Shown one piece after another: positions 43,787 through 50,969 of a DNA stretch of 64,000 bases. Source of the DNA: JAPKYZ01 sp033763835 (GTDB taxonomy: Bacteria > Acidobacteriota > Terriglobia > Bryobacterales > Bryobacteraceae); contig JANRJS010000016.1 of NCBI GenBank assembly GCA_033763835.1, forward strand, positions 62,001 to 126,000, given 5' to 3'. The notes below the pieces were generated by a model, which saw only the letters and a list, made by a program, of their open reading frames with translations, made no database searches and was not told where the DNA came from. Every line of letters starts with the position of its first letter. Positions within the stretch are counted from its first letter, which is position 1. A program made the position numbers and the translations under genes.

Positions 43787-44149
43787 TTAGTTGGTGACGT
43801 CGTTGGTCCGCGACTCGTCGCGCACCTTGAGATACACGTCGTACCACTTCTTCTGCGCGGGCGACTCCGAGTACTTGTCGAACGATTCCTGGCTGTCGAA
43901 CTCCATCACCAGGATGTGCGTGAAGTTCGGCGTCATTTGGTTCTTGATGGTCTTCAGCCACACGTTCTTCAAGCCCGGGTGTTTCATTTCGGCGATGCCC
44001 GCGATGGCCTTGTCGATATCGGCCTTCGAGGCGTCCGCCTTGAACTTCACGTTGATGACGTGGATCACCGATTTCGGCTTAGCCGGTTGCGCGAACGCCG
44101 CCGGGGCGAGCATCGCGAGAGTCAATACAAAAGAAGCGAACAGTTTCAT
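43787..44149 (-). CDS. Exported Dabb (stress-response A/B barrel) protein
   Basis: 120 residues, a signal peptide ending AAFAQ (residue 21) and then a Dabb domain: SVIHVINVKFKADASKADID and NFTHILVMEFDSQESFDKYS. Dabb proteins are dimeric alpha/beta barrels seen in stress responses and small-molecule binding; the exported form is a subset. It is last in the hslVU-led operon, 18 bases from the transaldolase gene, with a GAAGGAG ribosome site. Confidence 0.82.
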   Translation of the reverse strand: MKLFASFVLTLAMLAPAAFAQPAKPKSVIHVINVKFKADASKADIDKAIAGIAEMKHPGLKNVWLKTIKNQMTPNFTHILVMEFDSQESFDKYSESPAQKKWYDVYLKVRDESRTNDVTN

Positions 44150-44167
44150 GGAGTCTCCTTCGGATCG

Positions 44168-44824
44168 TTAGCTACCGGACCGCTCGAACGCCTTGGCGTG
44201 GTCCTTCAAAAATTGCTCCAGGCCCTTGTCGGTGAGCGGATGATTGAACAGCATGTCGAGCGTCTTAAACGGCATGGTGCCGATGTGGGCGCCGATTTCC
44301 GCCGCCTGCGCCACATGCAGCGGGCTGCGCAGGCTGGCCGCGAGAATCTGCGTCGGGAAGTTGTAGTTGGCGTAGATGGTTGCGATCGACTCGATCAGTT
44401 CCATCCCAGTGAGGGCGATGTCGTCGAGGCGTCCGACGAACGGGCTAATGATGTACGCCCCGGCTTTCGCCGCCAATAGCGCTTGCGGAGCGGTGAAACA
44501 CAACGTGACGTTAGTGCGAATCCCTTCGCCCGAAAGCGTCTTGCAAGCCTTAACGCCATCGCGAATCAGCGGCAGCTTCACGACTACGTTCTTATGGATT
44601 TTTGCGAGCTTGCGGCCTTCGCTCACCATATGGTCGTACTCGGTGGCCACCACCTCCGCGGAGATATCGCCGTCTACAATGTCGCAAATCGCGGCGATCT
44701 GCTTTTCGATCGGGTTGCCTTCTTTAGCGATCAACGAAGGATTGGTCGTGACGCCATCGACGATGCCCCAAGCCGCGCCTTTGCGCAATTCGTCGAGATT
44801 CGCGGTGTCGAGAAAGATTTTCAT
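44168..44824 (-). CDS. Transaldolase/fructose-6-phosphate aldolase
   Basis: 218 residues, the short transaldolase type (TalC/FSA-like). MKIFLDTANLDELRK, VDGVTTNPSLIAKEG and the Schiff-base Lys83 (VVVKLPL) are diagnostic; SLRSPLHVAQAAEIGAHIGT completes the barrel. Transfers or releases a three-carbon unit from sugar phosphates. It overlaps the FAH gene by 4 bases (44821-44824), and a GGAG site lies before the ATG. Confidence 0.88.
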   Translation of the reverse strand: MKIFLDTANLDELRKGAAWGIVDGVTTNPSLIAKEGNPIEKQIAAICDIVDGDISAEVVATEYDHMVSEGRKLAKIHKNVVVKLPLIRDGVKACKTLSGEGIRTNVTLCFTAPQALLAAKAGAYIISPFVGRLDDIALTGMELIESIATIYANYNFPTQILAASLRSPLHVAQAAEIGAHIGTMPFKTLDMLFNHPLTDKGLEQFLKDHAKAFERSGS

Positions 44825-45492
44825 AGAGTCTCCTGAACCACCGGATTTTCGAGCGCGCCCACCGCGGCTACTTCCACTCGAATTACATCGCCCGGCTGTA
44901 CCGGCCCGACGCCTTCCGGAGTGCCGGTGGCGATCAAATCGCCCGGCTCCAGCGTCATAAACCGGCTGACAAACTCAAGAATAACAGGGATCGGAAAGAT
45001 CAAATCCTTCGCCGAGCCGTTCTGTTTCAGCGCGCCATTCACCCAGGTCTTGACGCCTAGCGCCGTCTCATCCACCCGCTCTCGCGGTGCGATTTCCGGT
45101 CCTACGCAGCAGAACGTATCGAAGCCTTTGCCGCGCGTGAACTGGCCGTCTTTCTTCTGGAGGTCGCGCGCGGTGACGTCGTTGATCGCGACGTAGCCCA
45201 GCACGCAACTCATCGCATTCTCTTGCGTGAGGTAGCGGGCGCGGGTACCGATTACCAATCCGATCTCGCCTTCGTAGTTGACGCTCGACGAGATGCGCGG
45301 GTAGACGATCGGCGAGCCGTGGTCGTTCAACGACGACGGCGGCTTCAGAAAGATCAACGGCTCGGCGGGCACTTCGTTACCGAGTTCCTCGGCGTGCTTG
45401 CGGTAGTTGCGGCCCACGCACACGATCTTCGACGGGCGGATGCCATCGAGCGGACCGCCCACAAAGCGGCCTCCGCGAAATTCCATCTTCAC
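44821..45492 (-). CDS. Fumarylacetoacetate hydrolase-family protein
   Basis: 223 residues. The family core is present: KIVCVGRNYRKHAEELG, NYEGEIGLVIG with the metal-binding Glu pair, GYVAINDVTARDLQ and GDLIATGTPEGVGPV. Members hydrolyse or decarboxylate diketo acids, for example fumarylpyruvate or 2-oxo-hept-4-ene-dioate. No specific substrate follows from this context. Overlaps both neighbours by 4 bases. Confidence 0.85.
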   Translation of the reverse strand: MKMEFRGGRFVGGPLDGIRPSKIVCVGRNYRKHAEELGNEVPAEPLIFLKPPSSLNDHGSPIVYPRISSSVNYEGEIGLVIGTRARYLTQENAMSCVLGYVAINDVTARDLQKKDGQFTRGKGFDTFCCVGPEIAPRERVDETALGVKTWVNGALKQNGSAKDLIFPIPVILEFVSRFMTLEPGDLIATGTPEGVGPVQPGDVIRVEVAAVGALENPVVQETL

Positions 45493-46331
45493 GGTACTTT
45501 CACCTCCTGCGCGGCGGACCGCGCGCTTTCATTCCCCTGGGTATCGATCGCCGCCACTTCGTAGCGGTACGTTCTCCCGGATTCGACGGCCTTGTCGCTG
45601 TACGTCGCCGCCACTAGTTTCTCCGCCAATAGAAGCCCGTTGCGATACACGCGATAAGCGGCCAGATCGTCTGCCGCCGGACGCTCCCACGCCAGCTCGA
45701 TCGAACCCACTCCCGCGATGGCGGTAAGTTGCGAAGGCTGCGCCGGCGGAAACGTATCTCGATATAGGATTGCCGTAAACTCCGAAACTTCGCTCTCCGC
45801 GGAGCCTTGCGCCAGTTGCACTGCGTATCTGTACTCCTTGCCGTACTCGGCCGTTCGGTCCAAGTAAGGAGGATCCGATTCGCCCAGAATTTCTTCCCCT
45901 CGCCGAATGCGCGCACGCCCGCCGGTCCAAGAGAGTTCGACACCATCGGGCCTAGCGACGACGCGCGGCGTTGGCTTTTCGAGCGGTGCGATGACCGCGA
46001 GACTGACAGTGTTCGACCATTCCGAGAACCGCCCGCGCTTCGAAGCGGTCCGCGCGCGAATGTTTACTTCGCGGCCCACGTAAGGCGCGGCCTCCATCTC
46101 GCGAGCGCCGGGGGCCCCGTCGATCTCGATCTCCGTGGCGCTCAGCGCAACGGGTATCCCGTCGGTGGACTGCGCCGGTGGCGTGAACTCGACCAGAATC
46201 TTGCCGCCCCGCTGAATCGCCCTGAGGTCTTCGATCTTGGTGGGGATATGCAGCGCGGGGGGCAAAGGCTCGCCGACATAGGCGCAACCAGCGAGGGACA
46301 TGGCCGTAACGATCGCCGCGCCGCGCATCAC
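45489..46331 (-). CDS. Lipoprotein with fibronectin type III-like domains
   Basis: 280 residues. Signal with lipobox (SLAGC), then two to three Fn3-like beta domains, clearest at TYRYEVAAIDTQGNESA and the repeated 'Y-x-Y-x-V' strands (EYRYAVQLA). Anchored in the membrane and probably surface- or periplasm-exposed. It overlaps the hslU stop (46328-46331, ATGA) and the FAH start, a chain that ties an envelope protein to the protease operon; the reason is not evident. Confidence 0.78.
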   Translation of the reverse strand: MMRGAAIVTAMSLAGCAYVGEPLPPALHIPTKIEDLRAIQRGGKILVEFTPPAQSTDGIPVALSATEIEIDGAPGAREMEAAPYVGREVNIRARTASKRGRFSEWSNTVSLAVIAPLEKPTPRVVARPDGVELSWTGGRARIRRGEEILGESDPPYLDRTAEYGKEYRYAVQLAQGSAESEVSEFTAILYRDTFPPAQPSQLTAIAGVGSIELAWERPAADDLAAYRVYRNGLLLAEKLVAATYSDKAVESGRTYRYEVAAIDTQGNESARSAAQEVKVP

Positions 46332-47686
46332 AGAATGTAACGGCTCAGATCCTGATCCTGAACGATCGACGAGAGCTGCTTCCGAACATACTCCGCGTCG
46401 ATTTTCACGTTCTTCTTTTTGAGATCGGGACCTTCGAAAGAAATTTCCTCAAGGACTTTCTCGAGGATCGTGTGCAAGCGCCGCGCGCCGATGTTCTCGG
46501 CCTGTTCGTTGACGCGCGCTGCGAGCCGGGCCAACTCTTCGAGCGCGTCGTCGGTGAACGCCAGCTTGATGCCTTCGGTTTCGAGCAGCGCCGTGTACTG
46601 CTTGATCAGCGCGTTTTTTGGCTCCCTCAAGATGCGGATGAAGTCTTCTTCGGTCAGAGCCTTTAATTCGACGCGAATCGGGAAGCGGCCCTGTAACTCC
46701 GGAATCAAGTCGCTGGGCTTGGAAACATGAAACGCCCCGGCGGCGATAAACAGAATGTGATCGGTGCGGACGAACCCGTAACGAGTGTTGACGGTGGTGC
46801 CCTCGACGATCGGCAGGATGTCGCGTTGCACGCCCTCGCGGCTTACGTCGGGACCGTGTCCGCCTTCGCGCCCGGCGATCTTGTCGATCTCGTCCAAGAA
46901 GATCATGCCGCTGCGTTCGACGCGCTCTACGGCGATGCGCGTCACCTGCTCCATGTCGATCAGCTTTTCTTCTTCTTCGGTGATCAGGTAGTCGAGCGCC
47001 TCGGCCACGCGCATCTTGCGCGGGCGCGTACGATTGCCGAACAGGTTCGAAAAGATGTCCTTGATATTCGAGTCCATCTCTTCCATGCCGATGTTCGAGG
47101 CGATCTGCAGTTGCGGTCCGCGCTCCTTTACATCCACTTCCACCACGCGCTCGTCGAGCTTGCCCGCGCGCAACTTATCGCGGAGCTTTTCGCGCGTGCG
47201 CTCCTGTGTTTCGGCGGTTTCGGGCTGGGGCGGCATCAGCAAATCGAGCAACCGTTCCTCGGCGTTGGCTTCGGCTTTGTCGGCGACGTCGTCGAGACGC
47301 TCCTCGCGCACCATGTCGATGGCGATTTCCACCAGATCGCGGATCATGCTTTCGACGTCGCGGCCCACATAACCGACTTCGGTAAACTTGCTGGCCTCGA
47401 CCTTGAGAAACGGCGCGTTCGAGAGTTTCGCCAACCGCCGGGCGATTTCGGTTTTGCCGACGCCGGTGGAGCCGATCATCAGGATGTTCTTCGGCATCAC
47501 CTCTTCGGCCATCTCGGGATCGAGTTTCTGGCGGCGAATTCGGTTGCGCAGCGCGATGGCGACGGCCTTCTTCGCGTCCGCTTGGCCGACAACATACTTG
47601 TCGAGTTCGCCGACGATTTCGCGCGGGGTCAACTCGTCGAGCAGCGGCGAGCCGTCGGGAGGCTGCGGCGGCAGGTAGATCACCAT
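46328..47686 (-). CDS. hslU: ATP-dependent protease ATPase subunit HslU
   Basis: 452 residues from ATG 47686, which shares one base with the hslV stop. Walker A GSTGVGKT (72-79), pore loop GYVGRD, Walker B GMIFLDEIDKIAG and the C-terminal LSRYIL tail that inserts into HslV are all present, along with the charged I domain around residue 140. Unfolds and feeds proteins to the HslV peptidase ring. Normal length. Confidence 0.95.
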   Translation of the reverse strand: MVIYLPPQPPDGSPLLDELTPREIVGELDKYVVGQADAKKAVAIALRNRIRRQKLDPEMAEEVMPKNILMIGSTGVGKTEIARRLAKLSNAPFLKVEASKFTEVGYVGRDVESMIRDLVEIAIDMVREERLDDVADKAEANAEERLLDLLMPPQPETAETQERTREKLRDKLRAGKLDERVVEVDVKERGPQLQIASNIGMEEMDSNIKDIFSNLFGNRTRPRKMRVAEALDYLITEEEEKLIDMEQVTRIAVERVERSGMIFLDEIDKIAGREGGHGPDVSREGVQRDILPIVEGTTVNTRYGFVRTDHILFIAAGAFHVSKPSDLIPELQGRFPIRVELKALTEEDFIRILREPKNALIKQYTALLETEGIKLAFTDDALEELARLAARVNEQAENIGARRLHTILEKVLEEISFEGPDLKKKNVKIDAEYVRKQLSSIVQDQDLSRYIL

Positions 47687-48228
47687 CAGCCAAGTTCCTC
47701 GTAGATCACACTGGAATTCGTGTAGATGCAGATCTTGCCCGCGATGGCCATCGCTTTTTCGACGATTTCGCGCGCGGACATTTGCGTGTTTTCGAGGAGC
47801 GCCTTCGCGGCGGCGCGCGCGAAGTTGCCGCCGCTGCCGATGGCCACGATGTCGTCGTCCGGCTCGATCACGTCGCCGTTGCCGCTGAGGATGAACATGC
47901 TCTTCTCGTCGGCGACGATCAGGAACGCTTCGAGATGGCGAAGCATGCGGTCGGTTCGCCATTCCTTTGCCATTTCGACAGCGGCTCGCGGCAAGTTGCC
48001 CGAATGCTGTTCGAGCTTCGCCTCGAAGCGCCCGAAAAGGGCGAATGCGTCGGCGGTCGATCCGGCGAAACCCGCAGCGACCTTGCCGTTATAGAGCCGA
48101 CGGAGTTTTTTGGCCGAAGCCTTTAGGACTTCATGACCGAGGGTGACCTGACCGTCGCCGGCGATCACCACTTTGCCTTCCCGGCGAACGCACAGGATGG
48201 TTGTGGAACGAATTCTTTCTGATGCCAA
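47686..48228 (-). CDS. hslV: ATP-dependent protease subunit HslV
   Basis: 180 residues from a TTG at 48228. RSTTILCVRREGKVVIAGDG holds the catalytic Thr, preceded by a short N-terminal extension of about eight residues that must be processed; then GHEVLKASAKKLRRL and GFAGSTADAFALFGRFE. Forms the peptidase ring of HslVU. No Shine-Dalgarno site; TACCCT lies 6 bases before the TTG. The operon continues through hslU to the Dabb gene. Confidence 0.93.
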   Translation of the reverse strand: MASERIRSTTILCVRREGKVVIAGDGQVTLGHEVLKASAKKLRRLYNGKVAAGFAGSTADAFALFGRFEAKLEQHSGNLPRAAVEMAKEWRTDRMLRHLEAFLIVADEKSMFILSGNGDVIEPDDDIVAIGSGGNFARAAAKALLENTQMSAREIVEKAMAIAGKICIYTNSSVIYEELG

Positions 48229-48234
48229 AACAAC

Positions 48235-48240
48235 AGGGTA
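48235..48240 (-). promoter_or_regulatory. Minus-10-like element TACCCT before hslV
   Basis: Minus strand TACCCT ends 6 bases before the TTG of hslV. Three of six bases match consensus; the spacing repeats that of other leaderless candidates. It is 13 bases from the plus-strand element at 48254, so the two divergent promoters would overlap. Confidence 0.3.
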
Positions 48241-48253
48241 CCGCGTTCGAGGC

Positions 48254-48259
48254 TAGGCT
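48254..48259 (+). promoter_or_regulatory. Minus-10-like element TAGGCT before the VapBC-like pair
   Basis: TAGGCT ends 6 bases before the ATG at 48266; AAAGG inside the gap could also act as a ribosome site, so the leaderless reading is not exclusive. Confidence 0.3.
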
Positions 48260-48265
48260 AAAGGT

Positions 48266-48466
48266 ATGTCGGAAGCGCTGGCCACGATTCTCGAAAACAT
48301 TGAAAGGTTGGAACCGGGCGAGGAGGCGATCGTGCGGGAGACGCTCCAACGCCGCCATCCGGCGTTCGATCTGCTCGGCAAGTACAAGGGTTATTTTTCT
48401 CCGCACGATGAGTTTCTAGCCCAGAAACGCGAGGAGATCGAGTTGGAGAACCGCCGGATACCGTGA
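48266..48466 (+). CDS. Small acidic antitoxin-like protein paired with VapC
   Basis: 66 residues: MSEALATILENIERLEPGEE AIVRETLQRRHP then DLLGKYKGYFSPHDEFLAQKREEIELE. No ribbon-helix-helix or Phd motif is obvious. Its TGA overlaps the GTG of the PIN toxin, and the C-terminal acidic helix (KREEIELENRR) could bind the toxin, so it is the antitoxin by position. The family is not recognised. Confidence 0.65.
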   Translation: MSEALATILENIERLEPGEEAIVRETLQRRHPAFDLLGKYKGYFSPHDEFLAQKREEIELENRRIP

Positions 48467-48861
48467 CGTATGCGCTCGATGCATCCGCCGTGGTCGCTTG
48501 GCTCCAAGGCGAGCCGGGCGGTTCGATTGTCGCCGAATTGCTTGCGGAGAGCCGGCACCGATTCGTGATCCACGAGTTTAACTTATGCGAGGTGCTCTAC
48601 GACGGTATTCGCCGCGTCGGCGAAGTTCGCGCGGAGCAGGCGTTAAGTACCATCCCCGCGATGGGAATCGAGATCGTCGCTCCAGCGGGGCTATGGCGCG
48701 CAGCGGCCCGCCTCAAGGCCAAATGTAAGCGAGTCTCTCTCGCGGATTGCTTCGCGCTCGCCACCGCCCAAACGCTTGCCGCGACGTTGCTCACCACCGA
48801 CCGCCACGAACTGGAGCCGCTCGCCGAAGCGGGTGTGTGCTCTCTCCGCTTCTTGCGGTAG
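48463..48861 (+). CDS. PIN-domain toxin VapC
   Basis: 132 residues from GTG. Asp6 (YALDASAVVAWLQGEPG), Glu43 (FNLCEVLYDGIRR), Asp95 (VSLADCFALATA) and Asp113 (LLTTDRHE) are the PIN acidic set. Intact ribonuclease-type toxin. aroB follows on the same strand after 19 bases with its own minus-10-like element, so the toxin pair probably does not depend on aroB transcription. Confidence 0.85.
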   Translation: MTYALDASAVVAWLQGEPGGSIVAELLAESRHRFVIHEFNLCEVLYDGIRRVGEVRAEQALSTIPAMGIEIVAPAGLWRAAARLKAKCKRVSLADCFALATAQTLAATLLTTDRHELEPLAEAGVCSLRFLR

Positions 48862-48880
48862 CGTGCTACAAACAAGGCGT

Positions 48881-49960
48881 ATGCCCGCCTTTGCGGTAAC
48901 CACGCCGCAACGCACTTACCAAGCCATTGTCGAGCGGGGTTGCTCGACTCGCGCGGTGGAGTTTCTTCCCGCGAAATCCGGCCGAATCTTTGTTGTGACG
49001 GAACGCGATCTGTGGCAGTTGCATGGCGCCCCGCTGGAACGGGCGCTCGATGGGCGGCCCTTCACTGTGCTCGAGTTTCCCGGCGGCGAAAAGCGAAAAC
49101 GCATGGCCGAGGTAGAGACGCTCGCGGAACGAATGGTGGCGGCGGGCGGCGACCGGTCGAGCGTGGTCATTGCCTTCGGCGGCGGCATCGTCAACGATCT
49201 CGGCGGATTTCTGGCGGCGATCTTCATGCGCGGCGTGCCGGTAATCCAGATCCCGACGACGCTGCTCGCGCAGGTGGACGCCGCGGTGGGCGGCAAGACG
49301 GGCGCGAACCTCGTCTCCGGAAAGAATCTGGTCGGCGTGTTTCATCAACCGCTCGCGGTATTGATCGACCCCGATGTACTGGGGACTCTGCCCGAGCGCG
49401 AGTTCCGCGCCGGTCTTTACGAAATCTTGAAATGCGGCATCATTCGCAGCCCCGATCTGTACCGGACGATGGCCGACCGTAGCGACGACGTACTGGCGCA
49501 CCGCCCGGAAACGCTCGATTATCTCGTCGCCGAGAGCGTGCGCATCAAAGCCGAAGTGGTGACCGCCGACGAGCGCGAAGGCGATTTGCGAAGGATTCTC
49601 AATTTCGGGCACACCATCGGCCATGCGCTCGAAGCGGAAACGCAGTACAAGCGATTTCTGCACGGAGAGGCGGTCGCTTTCGGAATGCGCGCAGCTACAC
49701 ATCTCGCGAGAATGCTTGACATGCTCCCGCACCCGGAGACGATGTCGATTCTATCGACCATCGATCTTTACGGCCCGATCCCCGATATACCGAAGAAAGT
49801 GACGGCCGAGGCTCTGGTGGCGCGAACCGGCGCGGACAAGAAGACGATCCAGGGCAAAGTGCATTTTGTCCTTCCCGATCGCATCGGCAACGTGCAGGTG
49901 GTCGCGGGCATCGACCCGGCAATCGTCACAGCGGCCACGGCGGCGGCTCTTACATCGTGA
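48881..49960 (+). CDS. aroB: 3-dehydroquinate synthase
   Basis: 359 residues from ATG 48881. NAD-binding FGGGIVNDLGGFLAAIFMRG, IPTTLLAQVDAAVGGKTGAN, and metal-site ILNFGHTIGHALE are diagnostic. Second step of the shikimate pathway, converting DAHP to 3-dehydroquinate. An extended minus-10-like TGCTACAAA ends 8 bases before the ATG. The menG gene starts within its stop codon (GTGA). Confidence 0.95.
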   Translation: MPAFAVTTPQRTYQAIVERGCSTRAVEFLPAKSGRIFVVTERDLWQLHGAPLERALDGRPFTVLEFPGGEKRKRMAEVETLAERMVAAGGDRSSVVIAFGGGIVNDLGGFLAAIFMRGVPVIQIPTTLLAQVDAAVGGKTGANLVSGKNLVGVFHQPLAVLIDPDVLGTLPEREFRAGLYEILKCGIIRSPDLYRTMADRSDDVLAHRPETLDYLVAESVRIKAEVVTADEREGDLRRILNFGHTIGHALEAETQYKRFLHGEAVAFGMRAATHLARMLDMLPHPETMSILSTIDLYGPIPDIPKKVTAEALVARTGADKKTIQGKVHFVLPDRIGNVQVVAGIDPAIVTAATAAALTS

Positions 49961-50676
49961 CCTCGAAGGGCACCACTCCCGAGGGCGCGGCGACCGAAGA
50001 ACAAGCGTCGCGTTGGGTACGCGGGATGTTCGGGCGTGTCGCGCCGCGCTACGACTTTTTGAACCATGTCCTTTCCGCGAACGTCGATAAGTTGTGGCGC
50101 GCGAAAGCCGTGCGCGCGGTGAAGCCTTGGCTTGGCGGTCGGGCGCTCGACTTAGCTTGCGGGACGTGCGATCTGCTGATGGCAATGGAGCGCGCGGGGG
50201 CGGCGCGGGCATTTGGCAGCGACTTCTGTCACCCCATGTTGACCGCCGCGCAACGCAAACGTTTGCGGAGCCCTCTGTTTGAAGCGGACGCGCTAACTCT
50301 TCCCTTGCGCGACAAGTCGTTCGACCTCGTCACCGCCGCTTTCGGTTTCCGCAACTTCGCGAACTACCGTAGGGGGTTGGAAGAGATGCTGCGCGTGCTG
50401 CGCCCGGGTGGCGCGGCGGCAATTCTCGAGTTTTCGACGCCGCCGAACGCGGCGGTCGCCGGAGTTTACGGCTGGTATTCGACCCGAGTGTTGCCAACCA
50501 TCGGCGGATGGCTGTCGGGCGCGCGGGACGCTTACGCGTACCTTCCCGAGTCGGTCCGCAAGTTTCCAGGCGCGGAAGAGCTCGCGGGAGAGATGCGCGA
50601 TGTCGGCTTTTCCGAGGTTGGATTCGAGCGTATGACGTTCGGAGTCGTCGCGCTGCACATCGGCGTCAAGCGTTAA
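49957..50676 (+). CDS. menG: Demethylmenaquinone/ubiquinone methyltransferase
   Basis: 239 residues from GTG. The UbiE/MenG motifs are RVAPRYDFLNHVLSANVDKLWR, SAM-binding ALDLACGTCDLL, AFGFRNFANYRRGLEEMLRV and RVLRPGGAAAILEFS. Methylates the quinone ring; given the Gram-negative context with no ubiquinone gene seen, menaquinone is the likely product. Coupled to aroB, so two quinone/aromatic steps are expressed together. Confidence 0.9.
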   Translation: MTSKGTTPEGAATEEQASRWVRGMFGRVAPRYDFLNHVLSANVDKLWRAKAVRAVKPWLGGRALDLACGTCDLLMAMERAGAARAFGSDFCHPMLTAAQRKRLRSPLFEADALTLPLRDKSFDLVTAAFGFRNFANYRRGLEEMLRVLRPGGAAAILEFSTPPNAAVAGVYGWYSTRVLPTIGGWLSGARDAYAYLPESVRKFPGAEELAGEMRDVGFSEVGFERMTFGVVALHIGVKR

Positions 50677-50969
50677 TCCTCCAACGCGTAGTCGATAAAT
50701 CCTTCGAGTTCGATTTGCCTCAACGCGGTCGAAATAAACAGTTCCTGCCGCGCGCCGGAGGCGAGCGCGATCGCTTTCCATCCGTTCTGCGTCGGCACCG
50801 TCACTCGAATTTTCACCGGACCCTTCGCGTCGCGCACCTTGCTAATCCGGCCGGGAACGATCGAGCGGATTTCATCCGTCGCCCGGAGCAGCCGTTCCAG
50901 CACCGGCCGTAAGCCGTCGATGATGGAGTGTTCGATCTTTAGCCGGTCGTTGACCGCGCGTAGTTTCAA
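50673..50969 (-). CDS. DUF2103 protein
   Basis: 98 residues from a TTG that overlaps the TamB stop (TTGA). RLKIEHSIIDGLRPVLERLL, SIVPGRISKV and ALASGARQELFISTALRQIE match DUF2103, a small predicted metal-binding family. The last gene of the Omp85-SurA-like-TamB operon; its stop overlaps the menG end by 4 bases on the other strand. Function unknown, but the position suggests a link to envelope assembly or an unrelated passenger. Confidence 0.75.
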   Translation of the reverse strand: MKLRAVNDRLKIEHSIIDGLRPVLERLLRATDEIRSIVPGRISKVRDAKGPVKIRVTVPTQNGWKAIALASGARQELFISTALRQIELEGFIDYALED

